Part shown: piece after piece, positions 35,975 to 45,185 of the stretch
Layout: each line of letters starts with the position of its first letter
Numbering within the stretch: position 1 is the stretch's first letter
Source of the DNA: Flavobacteriaceae bacterium LYZ1037
GTDB taxonomy: Bacteria; Bacteroidota; Bacteroidia; Flavobacteriales; Flavobacteriaceae
Direction: 5' to 3'
NCBI GenBank assembly: GCA_003144015.1
Contig: QFWS01000005.1
Location: 173,703-237,702, forward strand
Length of the DNA: 64,000 bases
Translations under genes and position numbers: made by a program
The notes under the pieces: generated by a model
What the model was told of the DNA's origin: nothing
Database searches by the model: none
What the model saw: only the letters and a program-made list of their open reading frames with translations

Positions 35975-37207
35975 CTATTTTTTAGCATTTAAAGTTTCAA
36001 GCCTTTCTTTATGGTAGTTACTCCCACTTATCTGAAACGCTAATGTTACATATTTTATAGCATTTGGCAAATCTGCTATAGCTTCATAATAATCTGCCAT
36101 AGAATCGTATGCATTGGCGCTTTTTGGATAATATTTAATGGCTTGTTCAAAATACATTTTAGATTTATCTAATTGTTCCATGTCTATATTCATATAACCA
36201 AGCACATTAAATAAATAATCTGGGTAAGGTGCGACAAAATAACCAAAATGATTTTGCAGTTTTTCTTCTCGATAATTAATAACCTTTAATAAGGTGTCTA
36301 TGGATGTTTCTGGATTATTAATTTTATCCATATTTTCCATCTGAAACCATGTAAAAAGAGATATTAAACCGTCTTTTATAGAAGGTTGAGGAATCGTTCC
36401 ATGTAAGTCGTTTGGATAAAACTGCCAGTAATAATTTAGCCCAATTGCCTTGTTCTCTTTAATAAAATTAGATAACTCTATATTGGATCGTGCAAACAAT
36501 GTATAGTCTGAAGTGTCTTGCATCACATTATCAAGAGTAATCTCTGAATTCTGCATGTGTAACTGTCCACCTAAAGACATAAACAACCCCTTACCATTTA
36601 AATCTTTTTTTAAGAAAACAGTTTCAGCCTGTTTTAATAATTTTTGATTATCCCAATCTAAACTAGGGTCGATACTTATATAATTTACAAATAATTCTGG
36701 TTGATTTAATAAACTATAAATTGCAAACAATCCTCCATAAGAATGCCCAATTAAGGTTCTGTAATTTGTAACAGGATACTGGTTTTCAATAAAAGGAATC
36801 AATTCTAATTGCATAAATTTCAAAAAATTGTCTGCCTCGCCATTTTCTTCATTATAAGGCATTTCTTGTCTTGATGTAATTTTTGAAGTGGTTAAATCTC
36901 TCGTTCTGTTTTCAGCATTAGAAATACCCACAATAACCATTTCTGGCATAAAACCACCACTATAAAAATCGTGAACATTAACGACAGTTGGCAACAACAC
37001 ATCTCCATCTAAAACATAAACTACAGGATACTTCTCTTTTGTATCAGGCGTATAACTATTTGGAAGTTGAACATAAATCTCTCTAGATTCATTCAGAACT
37101 TTAGAATACACACTATCCTTTTTTCCTACTTGATACAAGTATTCTTTTTGACAATTCGCTGTCTGTTGAAAAACCACACAGAAAAATAAAAATAAAACGG
37201 TTCGCAT
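35975..37207 (-). CDS. Secreted esterase (Esterase D/Fes-like) with C-terminal TPR
   Basis: A 410-residue exported protein. Signal peptide at residues 1-19 (MRTVLFLFFCVVFQQTANCQ), then a putative-esterase alpha/beta hydrolase domain (PF00756 type) with YPVVYVLDGD, the nucleophile elbow GHSYGGLFAIYSLL, and a histidine in NDLHGTIPQPS. The last 100 residues hold TPR-like repeats (YFEQAIKYYPKSANAYDSMA and DLPNAIKYVTLAF). Related enzymes cleave siderophore or feruloyl esters; no substrate can be named. The first residues suggest periplasmic location. Next upstream gene is the MotA/TolQ-like protein. Confidence 0.85.
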   Translation of the reverse strand: MRTVLFLFFCVVFQQTANCQKEYLYQVGKKDSVYSKVLNESREIYVQLPNSYTPDTKEKYPVVYVLDGDVLLPTVVNVHDFYSGGFMPEMVIVGISNAENRTRDLTTSKITSRQEMPYNEENGEADNFLKFMQLELIPFIENQYPVTNYRTLIGHSYGGLFAIYSLLNQPELFVNYISIDPSLDWDNQKLLKQAETVFLKKDLNGKGLFMSLGGQLHMQNSEITLDNVMQDTSDYTLFARSNIELSNFIKENKAIGLNYYWQFYPNDLHGTIPQPSIKDGLISLFTWFQMENMDKINNPETSIDTLLKVINYREEKLQNHFGYFVAPYPDYLFNVLGYMNIDMEQLDKSKMYFEQAIKYYPKSANAYDSMADYYEAIADLPNAIKYVTLAFQISGSNYHKERLETLNAKK

Positions 37208-37251
37208 GATTGATTTGATTGATTTAATTAAATTGATACAAATTAATACAA

Positions 37252-37656
37252 CTATGCTTTTTGCATACCTCTTAGAATAACAATTCCTATTCTAGCAACA
37301 ATAAAAGTTAGCAAACCAAATGTTGCTGTTAAAAGAGATAATTTTAAACCTCCTGCAAATATTGCTGGATCAGCATTTCCCATAGCTTCAATAGAATCGA
37401 ATGCTGTAATTAACCCGATGACCGAAGAGAAAAAACCAATGGCCAATCCTAATAAACTAGTATCAACCGCTAATTTTAGCATTTTTTTTGAGGTTTGAAT
37501 ATTCGTTTTTAGATTTAAAAACCCTTTCACTATAAAGAATAAAGACAATAACAAACAAATTAAAATAAGGTACATAAAAGAACCTCCTTCACTCATTCTA
37601 TCAGCAAATGGATTTAATGTTATTAAAACAGTTGGTAATAAGATAACTAATTTCAT
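37252..37656 (-). CDS. Small MotA/TolQ/ExbB-like membrane protein
   Basis: A 134-residue membrane protein with about four hydrophobic segments. The C-terminal part, LGLAIGFFSSVIGLITAFDSIE followed by LKLSLLTATFGLLTFIVARIG (two separate stretches), resembles the proton-channel helices of MotA/TolQ/ExbB. It lacks the large cytoplasmic domain and has no TolR/ExbD partner nearby, so motor function is doubtful. ATG 37656 (MKLVILLPTVLITL) is chosen because the 29-residue extension from 37743 has no signal-like or conserved features. Neighbours are an esterase and a serine hydrolase. Confidence 0.7.
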   Translation of the reverse strand: MKLVILLPTVLITLNPFADRMSEGGSFMYLILICLLLSLFFIVKGFLNLKTNIQTSKKMLKLAVDTSLLGLAIGFFSSVIGLITAFDSIEAMGNADPAIFAGGLKLSLLTATFGLLTFIVARIGIVILRGMQKA

Positions 37657-37766
37657 AATTGATGGTTTAAAATTAAAATTATATAAATTTAAGTGAGATG
37701 TTCGATATAAAAACTTAAATGCGACGAACAACCAATTTAACAAAGGAATTAACCTGAATCTCCAAA

Positions 37767-39089
37767 TTAATTTATTTTAGTTAATGTTTTAGGCGATTCG
37801 CCAGGCTGTTTAAATAATAATGAATTTGTTTCTAAATTAAAATTTAAAACCACTCCTAAAGATTCTAAAACAAATTCATCTTTATTCGTTGCTTTTAATA
37901 TTTTCAATTCACTGCCTTCCGGAGCACCTTTTAACACTTTGCCATCTGTTTCAAAGACTAAATTAAAGGGCAAATCCTTAGACTTATAAATGCCTACATA
38001 TTTGTTTAATTCTATTTTGTTCAAAGAAATCGTCGTAGAAACAGGCATATTTAATTCTTCTTCTTTTATAGCTGCAATGGCATTAAACATAATAGGCATC
38101 AAACCATAATCTAATGTATTTGTATTCAAGGCTATTGCTAACTTTTGCTCTGGAATATAGATGTACATGGATCTAAAAAAATCTATGGTACCATTGTGTG
38201 CAAAAATGGTCATTCCTCCCTTTTTGGCACTCATAATACCACTTCCATATTCCTTATTTATGGTTGTCATAATTTTAAAACTTTTTTCAGACATTAGTTT
38301 GCCATTAAATAATGCATTAATAAAAACAACTAAATCTGATGGATTAGAAACAATACCTCCTGCTCCACCTGGAATAGTTAAAATTGCCTGATTAGCTTCG
38401 TGTAGCGAACCATCATCTTTATAATAATATGATAAGCACTCGTTATTTGACGTGTTTATTACACTACCAAAATAAGTGTTTTTCAACTCTAATTTATTAA
38501 CTATTCTTGAGTTCAAAATCTTGCTATAAGGTGCCTTTTCAAGATCTTCTAGAATATAACCTAAAAGCACATAGTTGGTATTACTATACTCGTGTTTAGT
38601 ACCTGCTTCAAAATCTGGCTTATGGTTTGCCATCATGGTTAGCATTTGCGCTTTTGACGTTTCTATCTGTTCATTAAAATTCTCGTCAGCAGGAATATTA
38701 AATAAGCCACTTGAATGATTTAGCATATTTCTAATGGTAATATGTTCAGAACCTGGAATTTGAGGATAATATTTAGACAAAGGTTGATCTAGACTTATTT
38801 TGTTTTCATCTATTAATTGAAAAATAAGAACAGCTGTAAAGGTTTTGGTGATACTACCTATTCGAAATTTAGAACTTTCAGTAATTAGTTTATTCGCTTC
38901 CTTACTAACAAATTGATAACCAACAGATTTACTATAAACAGTGTTACCATCTTTAGTCATCGTTAAATTACCCATCATTTTTTGATCCTTATAAAGAGTT
39001 TCTAAAAATGCATCTAATGCGTCAAAATTTTGAGATTGTAGGTTTGAAAAATTCCAAACTACTAAAAATAAAAATAATATCTTTTTCAT
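37767..39089 (-). CDS. Secreted serine hydrolase, beta-lactamase class C family
   Basis: A 440-residue exported protein of the class C beta-lactamase/DD-peptidase-like family. Signal peptide at residues 1-19; catalytic SxxK in GSITKTFTAVL (about residue 77), YxN motif in EYSNTNYVLLG, and a third motif HNG in IFAHNGTIDFF. The last 100 residues form the extra beta-barrel-like C-terminal domain with LNKYVGIYKSKDLP. Such proteins are usually esterases or D-aminopeptidases rather than true beta-lactamases. Divergent from the LytS/LytTR pair across 194 bp. Confidence 0.88.
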   Translation of the reverse strand: MKKILFLFLVVWNFSNLQSQNFDALDAFLETLYKDQKMMGNLTMTKDGNTVYSKSVGYQFVSKEANKLITESSKFRIGSITKTFTAVLIFQLIDENKISLDQPLSKYYPQIPGSEHITIRNMLNHSSGLFNIPADENFNEQIETSKAQMLTMMANHKPDFEAGTKHEYSNTNYVLLGYILEDLEKAPYSKILNSRIVNKLELKNTYFGSVINTSNNECLSYYYKDDGSLHEANQAILTIPGGAGGIVSNPSDLVVFINALFNGKLMSEKSFKIMTTINKEYGSGIMSAKKGGMTIFAHNGTIDFFRSMYIYIPEQKLAIALNTNTLDYGLMPIMFNAIAAIKEEELNMPVSTTISLNKIELNKYVGIYKSKDLPFNLVFETDGKVLKGAPEGSELKILKATNKDEFVLESLGVVLNFNLETNSLLFKQPGESPKTLTKIN

Positions 39090-39283
39090 GTTATAATCTG
39101 TCTATATGGTTAATTGATTACAAACTTATGTTTAAAAAAAAATTAAATGATAACAATGCGATACTCTACCAAATTAGTATTGTTTTTAACCTATTTGTTA
39201 AATAGCTTGCTTAATTGGTTATCCGTCTATAAAAAAATGATGTACTAAAAAAACATCGTATTATTGTAGTACAAATTGTAGGT

Positions 39284-40336
39284 ATGCTAACTAAAAAAGT
39301 CATTATAAAAACAATAGTTCATGTGTTGCTTCACATACTTTTTTGGAGTGCTGTTTTAATCTTTTTTACATATTTTTTTAGTGCTGGAAAAGACAGTTTC
39401 AATAACACCTTATTATTTTCTTTATTTTTAATGCCTGTTACTATAGCCACAACTTACGTATCCATTTATAAATTAATACCAGATTATTTAATAACCAAAC
39501 GTTACTGGCTTTTTGGATTGTACAGCTTATATACCTTTATTATTTCCGGATACCTTATAATGGTTTCCATATTTTTTAGTCTGATATATATAGCAAACTT
39601 TGAGTATGAAGACATGAATCCCATTACCAGAAATATTTTGCTTGTAACGTCTGGAGTCTATTTGGTTGTTGTTATTGTAAGTGCTTTTAAATTATTAAAA
39701 CTAAATCTGATTCAAGCCGAAAACACCAAAAAACTAGAAACTAAAATTTTAGAAACTCAATTAAAACTAAAAGAACAGGAGTTAAATTACTTAAAAATGC
39801 AAATTCATCCGCATTTCTTATTTAATACCTTAAACACTATGTATGGCTTTGCTTTAAAAAAAGCAGACGAAACACCAGAAATGATCTTAAAATTATCCAA
39901 TCTACTAGATTATTTACTCTATCAAGTCGATAAACCATTTGTGTTATTAACAGATGAAATAAATCATATAAAAGATTATATCGAATTAGAAAAAATGCGT
40001 TTTAACAACACTTTAGATGTCACTTTTATCACTGAAAACATTTTAGAAAGCACCCAAATAGCGCCCATGCTACTTTTACCTTTTGTGGAAAACAGTTTTA
40101 AACATGGACATTTAAAAAATGGTGTTTTAACCATTAAAATCGATTTAAAATACACCTCTGATGGTCTTTACTTTTCTATAGAAAATTCTCACTCTAATTT
40201 AGGTGACACAAACAAAGGTATAGGTTTAGAAAACATACAAAAACGCTTAGATTTGTTATATAAAAATAACTACAAGCTAAATATTGAGGATTCTGAAAAC
40301 CATTTTAAAGTGCAATTAAAATTAAACACAATCTAA
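39284..40336 (+). CDS. LytS-type sensor histidine kinase
   Basis: A 350-residue kinase. Four membrane helices fill residues 9-140, then a coiled segment (KKLETKILETQLKLKEQEL) and the His_kinase domain with phosphoacceptor His177 in MQIHPHFLFNTLNTMY, ending in the HATPase-like domain with LLPFVENSFKHG and GIGLENIQKRLDLLY. It has no recognised extracellular sensor. The stop is directly followed by the TTG start of its LytTR response regulator, so the two form a two-component system. Targets may include the divergent serine hydrolase gene; that is inference. Confidence 0.92.
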   Translation: MLTKKVIIKTIVHVLLHILFWSAVLIFFTYFFSAGKDSFNNTLLFSLFLMPVTIATTYVSIYKLIPDYLITKRYWLFGLYSLYTFIISGYLIMVSIFFSLIYIANFEYEDMNPITRNILLVTSGVYLVVVIVSAFKLLKLNLIQAENTKKLETKILETQLKLKEQELNYLKMQIHPHFLFNTLNTMYGFALKKADETPEMILKLSNLLDYLLYQVDKPFVLLTDEINHIKDYIELEKMRFNNTLDVTFITENILESTQIAPMLLLPFVENSFKHGHLKNGVLTIKIDLKYTSDGLYFSIENSHSNLGDTNKGIGLENIQKRLDLLYKNNYKLNIEDSENHFKVQLKLNTI

Positions 40337-41053
40337 TTGAGCGTCACTAAAAACATATCCTGCTTAATTGTCGATGACGAAGCCATTGCTAGAGAAATTA
40401 TTGCAACACATCTCTCTAAAATTAGTCATATAAATGTTATTGCTAATTGTAGTAATGCTATGGAAGCATTTAATGAAATAAGCCAAAACAACATCGATCT
40501 GGTGTTTTTAGATATTAATATGCCTGAAATTTCCGGAATCTCTTTTGCTAAATCCATTAATAAAAATATTAAAATTATTTTCACAACTGCTTATCGTGAT
40601 TATGCTGTGGAAGGTTTCGAACTTCAAGCAGTCGATTACTTAATGAAGCCTATTTCTTTTGATCGCCTATTAAAAGCCGTAAACACTTATTTTGAAGTCA
40701 ATACTAAATCAAGTTTTAAATCTATAAAAGAAGTAGAAAGTATCAACTTTATGTTTGTACGTGCAGATAGACGCATGATAAAGATTGATTTTGAGGCTAT
40801 TATTTATGTAGAAAGTTATAGTGATTATATTAAGATCCATCTGGCTAACGAAACCATAGTCACACGTGAAACCATAAGTGCCATTGAAGCCAAACTGCCT
40901 AGTAGGCAGTTTATCAGAATTCATAGATCCTATATAATTGCATTGTCTCATATTTCTTCATTTACAAATGAACATATTGTAATTCATGGACAAGCCTTAA
41001 CTATTAGTAGAAGCTATAAAAAGGAAGTTTTGGAATTGTTAGAGAGTTTTTGA
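40337..41053 (+). CDS. LytTR-type response regulator
   Basis: A 238-residue response regulator. The receiver domain has the acidic pair in IVDDEA (13-14), the phosphorylation site Asp59 in LVFLDINMPEISG, and the switch lysine in YLMKPISFDRL. The LytTR DNA-binding domain covers about 140-238 (IIYVESYSDYIKIHL, FIRIHRSYII). The only start that keeps the N-terminal strand is a TTG directly after the kinase stop (TAATTG). It converges on the PLP enzyme with a 5-bp gap. Confidence 0.93.
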   Translation: MSVTKNISCLIVDDEAIAREIIATHLSKISHINVIANCSNAMEAFNEISQNNIDLVFLDINMPEISGISFAKSINKNIKIIFTTAYRDYAVEGFELQAVDYLMKPISFDRLLKAVNTYFEVNTKSSFKSIKEVESINFMFVRADRRMIKIDFEAIIYVESYSDYIKIHLANETIVTRETISAIEAKLPSRQFIRIHRSYIIALSHISSFTNEHIVIHGQALTISRSYKKEVLELLESF

Positions 41054-41058
41054 AAGCA

Positions 41059-42888
41059 TTACATAGATTCAACAAAATCTAAAAATACTTTTTTATGAAA
41101 CTCTAAGTCCAGATTAGGTGAAAGTGATGCGCGAACAATGTAATCTTTATCGCCTTCCTTGGTGGTTCCCTGTGTTGAAGTTGCTGGAATGGTCCAATAA
41201 CACCCTTTTAGCTGTCCATAACTCACACAGAACTTACTCTCATGAGGAATTCTAGTAATCATTAAGTTAATTAACTTCAAATTCAACATTCTTTTATTGG
41301 CTTCTTTTTCTTCATCTGTTTGTCCTTTTGTAGGAAGGTCTAATGAAAAAACAGATGGTGTAAATCCTTGTTCAGCTAAATCTTCTGACACAAAATTGAT
41401 TTTTGCCTCTGGTAAGGTTTTTTGAATGAAATTTACAAATTCGCGTGTGTTTTTATAAGCATCAATGATGCGTTGTTTCATGGATGGCAATTGTTTGGCT
41501 AATATTTCATATTGAAGATCTGTAGCTTCATTATCACAAAGCGCTAAATGCATTTCTACTTTTTCCATCAATGTGTTAGTTTGCTTATTACCTACACAAT
41601 AACCAGCTGTACATAGGCCTCCACTTGGAAATTTCGATCCACTAGCAAAAGAAATGGTTCTAACGCTTGAAAGCATGTCGTTTTCACCTAAAAAATGCAC
41701 ATTAGGACAAAATGTTTGATCTAAAATAAAAACAGGATCTATAGCAACTCCTCCAGTTGCAGTTTGGCGCTCTTGACTTAAAACGTCTTGTAATTTAAAA
41801 AGGTCTGGCACTTCAACTCTTGGATTGGTAGGGATTTCGGCAATGATGTATGGAATCGCGTCTTCTTTTGCAATTTGAGTTAATACGAAATCAATGCTTT
41901 GCACCATATCGTTTTCACCATCAACTAATAAGTCTACAATCTCTACATCATCCAAACAAGCTGCAATCCGTCTAGCTTGGTCGTTTGTGCCACCATAACA
42001 ATTTGGAGGCACTATAATTTTAATTGCTTTTCCTCTATGGTTTTCAACTGCATCATGAATAAGTCCCATTAAAATAGCATATTGAATAGATAGACCACTA
42101 GATGCAACCAGAGCTTTTGTTGTGGTACCAGTTATCTCGTTAATCGAATTTAAAACACGTAATTTAACTGTTTCAATAGGATGTTTTTTGTACTCAATAG
42201 GAGACTTTGCTATCAGTGCTTTTAAAACAATCAGGCAATTAGCAGGCGTTATAGCAATGGTTTCTCTTCTTCTTACATGCTGAATATCTGAAACATAACC
42301 TTCGTTTTGTTTACCATTTACAATTAAAACACTTCCTAAGTTTTTATAAAGACTTATGTGAAAATCTATATTCGAATGAAGCTCTATGGCTTCAATTTTT
42401 GTTTGTTGTGAAATAAAAATGGTACTTCCGTCGAAGGCTGAAATCTTGTCTACACTATCTACTTTTTTTAATTCAAATGCATAACCATAAATGTTTTTGA
42501 TAACCTCAGCGTCAAAAAAGTGAGGTAACTCACCTGTATAGGCTATTTGAGTGTCTTTTTTATCAAATACATTTTTTCTTAAGATGGCTAAAATAGGAAT
42601 GGTCTGCGATGAGAAACTAATCACATTCTTAGATTCTAAATGATGCGTCTTAGCAATTACCCATTCCAAAATACAGGATAGTGGATGACCCAATCGAATG
42701 TAATCATATGCTGTTGGTAAATTATTTAATGAAGCTGTCTCAGAATTGTTGTGGTTATACAAGTATTCAAACTGCTCTAAAAATTGAGTTTTCGCCAATT
42801 TTTCATCATAAATATCTAATCGATGGGTTGTTAAGCGCAACCAATCTGTTGGCATATTATTCAATACTTCTTTTATATAATCTAGCAT
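41059..42888 (-). CDS. Large PLP-dependent enzyme of the Cys/Met metabolism family
   Basis: A 609-residue protein, about 200 longer than usual for this fold type I family. Residues 1-240 form an N-terminal region with no match I recognise. The catalytic half has the PLP ring aspartate in FILDQTF (Asp390), the Schiff-base lysine in ASGSKFPSGG (Lys419), PPNCYGGTNDQARR as the phosphate loop, and EIPTNPRVEVPD as the strand before the aspartate. It most resembles cystathionine gamma-synthase/lyase-like enzymes, but the SGSK motif is unusual. Substrate unknown. Convergent with the LytTR regulator; nothing nearby indicates an operon. Confidence 0.82.
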   Translation of the reverse strand: MLDYIKEVLNNMPTDWLRLTTHRLDIYDEKLAKTQFLEQFEYLYNHNNSETASLNNLPTAYDYIRLGHPLSCILEWVIAKTHHLESKNVISFSSQTIPILAILRKNVFDKKDTQIAYTGELPHFFDAEVIKNIYGYAFELKKVDSVDKISAFDGSTIFISQQTKIEAIELHSNIDFHISLYKNLGSVLIVNGKQNEGYVSDIQHVRRRETIAITPANCLIVLKALIAKSPIEYKKHPIETVKLRVLNSINEITGTTTKALVASSGLSIQYAILMGLIHDAVENHRGKAIKIIVPPNCYGGTNDQARRIAACLDDVEIVDLLVDGENDMVQSIDFVLTQIAKEDAIPYIIAEIPTNPRVEVPDLFKLQDVLSQERQTATGGVAIDPVFILDQTFCPNVHFLGENDMLSSVRTISFASGSKFPSGGLCTAGYCVGNKQTNTLMEKVEMHLALCDNEATDLQYEILAKQLPSMKQRIIDAYKNTREFVNFIQKTLPEAKINFVSEDLAEQGFTPSVFSLDLPTKGQTDEEKEANKRMLNLKLINLMITRIPHESKFCVSYGQLKGCYWTIPATSTQGTTKEGDKDYIVRASLSPNLDLEFHKKVFLDFVESM

Positions 42889-43013
42889 ATTTTAATCTTC
42901 AATTTTACAGTTTCATCCTACTTATTACGATTGCAATAAATATTTGATAAATATAAACATATTACTAAAAACTAAAGAGTAAAACACTAATATAAACACA
43001 GTGACAGTTTATC

Positions 43014-44246
43014 TTAATCGGTCTCAAAACTACCCAAATCTATCTGAGGTTTTGGTCTGGGAAGTTTAAAGTATTCGTTTGTAGTATTATCGAGGTTTTT
43101 TATTATTCTATTAAAATTCTTCTCGTCTGGTTGAAGATTAATGTGTTTATTAATAATATTGCTTCTCTTATAAATAATAAAAGTATTTTGAACATTCGGA
43201 TTAATTTTGTTGGTGTAAATTTCAGAGTTTTTATCAGTAAAAGATGGCACAAAAGTTAAGGCTACCTTTTTCAAACCAAGCTCATTACCTAGCCTTTTTA
43301 AATCTAAATTTCTCTGATTAAAATTATAATCCGTTTCATTGCCATACACAAAATACACTTTTAAGTATTTTTCTTTTTTAATACTTAAAGCATCCAAAAA
43401 GGTTAACCATTTCTTTATATCATCCCAATGTGGATTATTCCCTACAAAATATAAAATACCATGATACCATCCATACTTGCAAATTGGGCAAGTTTTCGTG
43501 CCTTTATCTTCACCAAAAGCATGAAATGGAGTAAAAGACATAATATCTTCACCAATGTTTTTTCCGGAGTTTAAATCAACTTTAGCACTTTCTGGGTAAT
43601 CGGGAATATTCAATCCCAAATAAATATCTCGTTCACCAATCAGCAGGTTTTCTTTTTGCACAAATCGAATAACACCACTTCCTCCTCTATTGTTCATATT
43701 CTTTCTTCGTTTGCTTGTTAGGAGCACATCGTCATCAAATACAAAATCGTCTATATAATATGGTTCTTTTATACGTTCTTCTTTAATAGTTAAGTGTACA
43801 TGTGCTGGTTCATTTCTACTTGGATAAGTTCCTGGTTTAACAGTATATATAGAATAAGTCCCGTTTTCGTCTGTTTTAACCCAACCTCTTATATAGCCAT
43901 GAGTTTGGCCTAATTTATTTTTTGGCATGTTTCGTTCTTCACTTTCTTTTGTTTTATAAACGCCATTAATATCTGTTTGATAATAGTAGAGAATTACATT
44001 TGGGACTGGTGTTTTTCCATCTACATCATAAACAGTTCCAGTAAATAAGATTTTCTGTCCATTTAAATGCCATCCTGGACTTGTATCTATAGATGACAAG
44101 TTTTCTGGCATTTTATAGAAAAATGGAGGTTTCTTGTCAAAATCGTCGCTTAGCATTTGAGGTTGAATTTTAGGTGTTTGCCCTAGACAGTTAACCAAAA
44201 TTAAGGATGTAATAAATACATACCAATACTTAAAAATATGTAACAT
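43014..44246 (-). CDS. Lipoprotein: intradiol dioxygenase-like domain fused to thioredoxin-like domain
   Basis: A 410-residue exported protein. The N-terminus has a hydrophobic segment and LILVNC, a plausible lipobox with Cys20. Residues 60-215 form an intradiol ring-cleavage dioxygenase fold: TGTVYDVDGKTPVPNVILYY, TDINGVY (Tyr97), RGWVKTDENGTYSIYTVKPGTY (Tyr141) and the HVH pair (His149, His151), so all four Fe(III) ligands are kept. From about 250 a second domain starts with TCPICKYG (Cys253, Cys256) and reads like a redoxin without a clear catalytic role. Substrate unknown. It follows the membrane LytTR gene by 89 bp on the same strand. Confidence 0.82.
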   Translation of the reverse strand: MLHIFKYWYVFITSLILVNCLGQTPKIQPQMLSDDFDKKPPFFYKMPENLSSIDTSPGWHLNGQKILFTGTVYDVDGKTPVPNVILYYYQTDINGVYKTKESEERNMPKNKLGQTHGYIRGWVKTDENGTYSIYTVKPGTYPSRNEPAHVHLTIKEERIKEPYYIDDFVFDDDVLLTSKRRKNMNNRGGSGVIRFVQKENLLIGERDIYLGLNIPDYPESAKVDLNSGKNIGEDIMSFTPFHAFGEDKGTKTCPICKYGWYHGILYFVGNNPHWDDIKKWLTFLDALSIKKEKYLKVYFVYGNETDYNFNQRNLDLKRLGNELGLKKVALTFVPSFTDKNSEIYTNKINPNVQNTFIIYKRSNIINKHINLQPDEKNFNRIIKNLDNTTNEYFKLPRPKPQIDLGSFETD

Positions 44247-44335
44247 GATTGTTGTTTTTCAATAAATGTAGTCTATAGAAGAAGTGATTCATTGAATATT
44301 TATGAGCAAATATCTGTGTGGAGGAAATACTTAGC

Positions 44336-45142
44336 TTACTGGAGTAGTTGTTGCCAATTATTTCGATAATGCCTACTGAGTCTTATAACCTGACCATTAT
44401 CCAACTTTACGTCATAATCGCCATTACTTCTTGATTTTAGTTCTTTAATACATGTTGCATTTATAATGGTTGAACGATGTACTCTTAAAAATATGTTTGG
44501 ATCGAGTTCCTTTTCAAACTCTTTTAAACTTTTAATATCTAAAAATTTTTGTTGGCTGGTATAAACAATAGAATAAGGTTTATCTGTGGAAATAAAAATA
44601 ATAGAAGCTGTTGGTACAGCTATTAATTTTGATCCTATTTTGAACATCAATGTTTCGGAAAAAGTAGTTGTTGGATATGGCAACTTAACTTTTGAAACAT
44701 AAATAATTGGAAAAATAATATACCAAGATAAAGCTATGTAGAACTGATTTGAAAATGCTGCATTAAACATATTTACAAATCGATGAGCAGGTGTAAATAA
44801 CAAATAACTAACACCTACAAATAATGACGTAAATACAACAATGTGTAACAAACTAAAAGCAATACCAATTAAAAGATTATAAGGAAGTTTCCTTAATTTA
44901 TTCTTAGGATTGATTTTTTTTATTAATTGATTATTGAAAATGGTAAATGGTATAAAAAATGCCCAAAACGTATTATAAAGCATGGATTCAGACAAATAAA
45001 AACCCGTATTTTGCAATTTACTATATATTAAATCTTGAAGTATAGCCAAAAACATTACAAATAAGACAATAATTAAATACATAGGTGTTTTACCTATTTT
45101 TGGTAACCTTAATTGTTTAATTATGTCAACTGATTCTTCCAA
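44336..45142 (-). CDS. Membrane-bound LytTR transcription regulator
   Basis: A 268-residue one-component regulator. Four transmembrane helices lie within residues 18-155, followed by a LytTR DNA-binding domain (about 165-265) with AVPTASIIFISTDKPYSIVY, LKEFEKELDPNIFLRVHRSTI and RLSRHYRNNW. Sensing would occur in or near the membrane, with the DNA-binding domain in the cytoplasm. It lacks receiver and kinase domains. Neighbours are a DUF6090 gene 43 bp upstream and the dioxygenase-thioredoxin lipoprotein downstream, all leftward, so they are likely one regulatory unit. Confidence 0.9.
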   Translation of the reverse strand: MEESVDIIKQLRLPKIGKTPMYLIIVLFVMFLAILQDLIYSKLQNTGFYLSESMLYNTFWAFFIPFTIFNNQLIKKINPKNKLRKLPYNLLIGIAFSLLHIVVFTSLFVGVSYLLFTPAHRFVNMFNAAFSNQFYIALSWYIIFPIIYVSKVKLPYPTTTFSETLMFKIGSKLIAVPTASIIFISTDKPYSIVYTSQQKFLDIKSLKEFEKELDPNIFLRVHRSTIINATCIKELKSRSNGDYDVKLDNGQVIRLSRHYRNNWQQLLQ

Positions 45143-45185
45143 TAATTTAGCTAATATTTAAACTCAGTTCTTTGTTGTGCTTATG

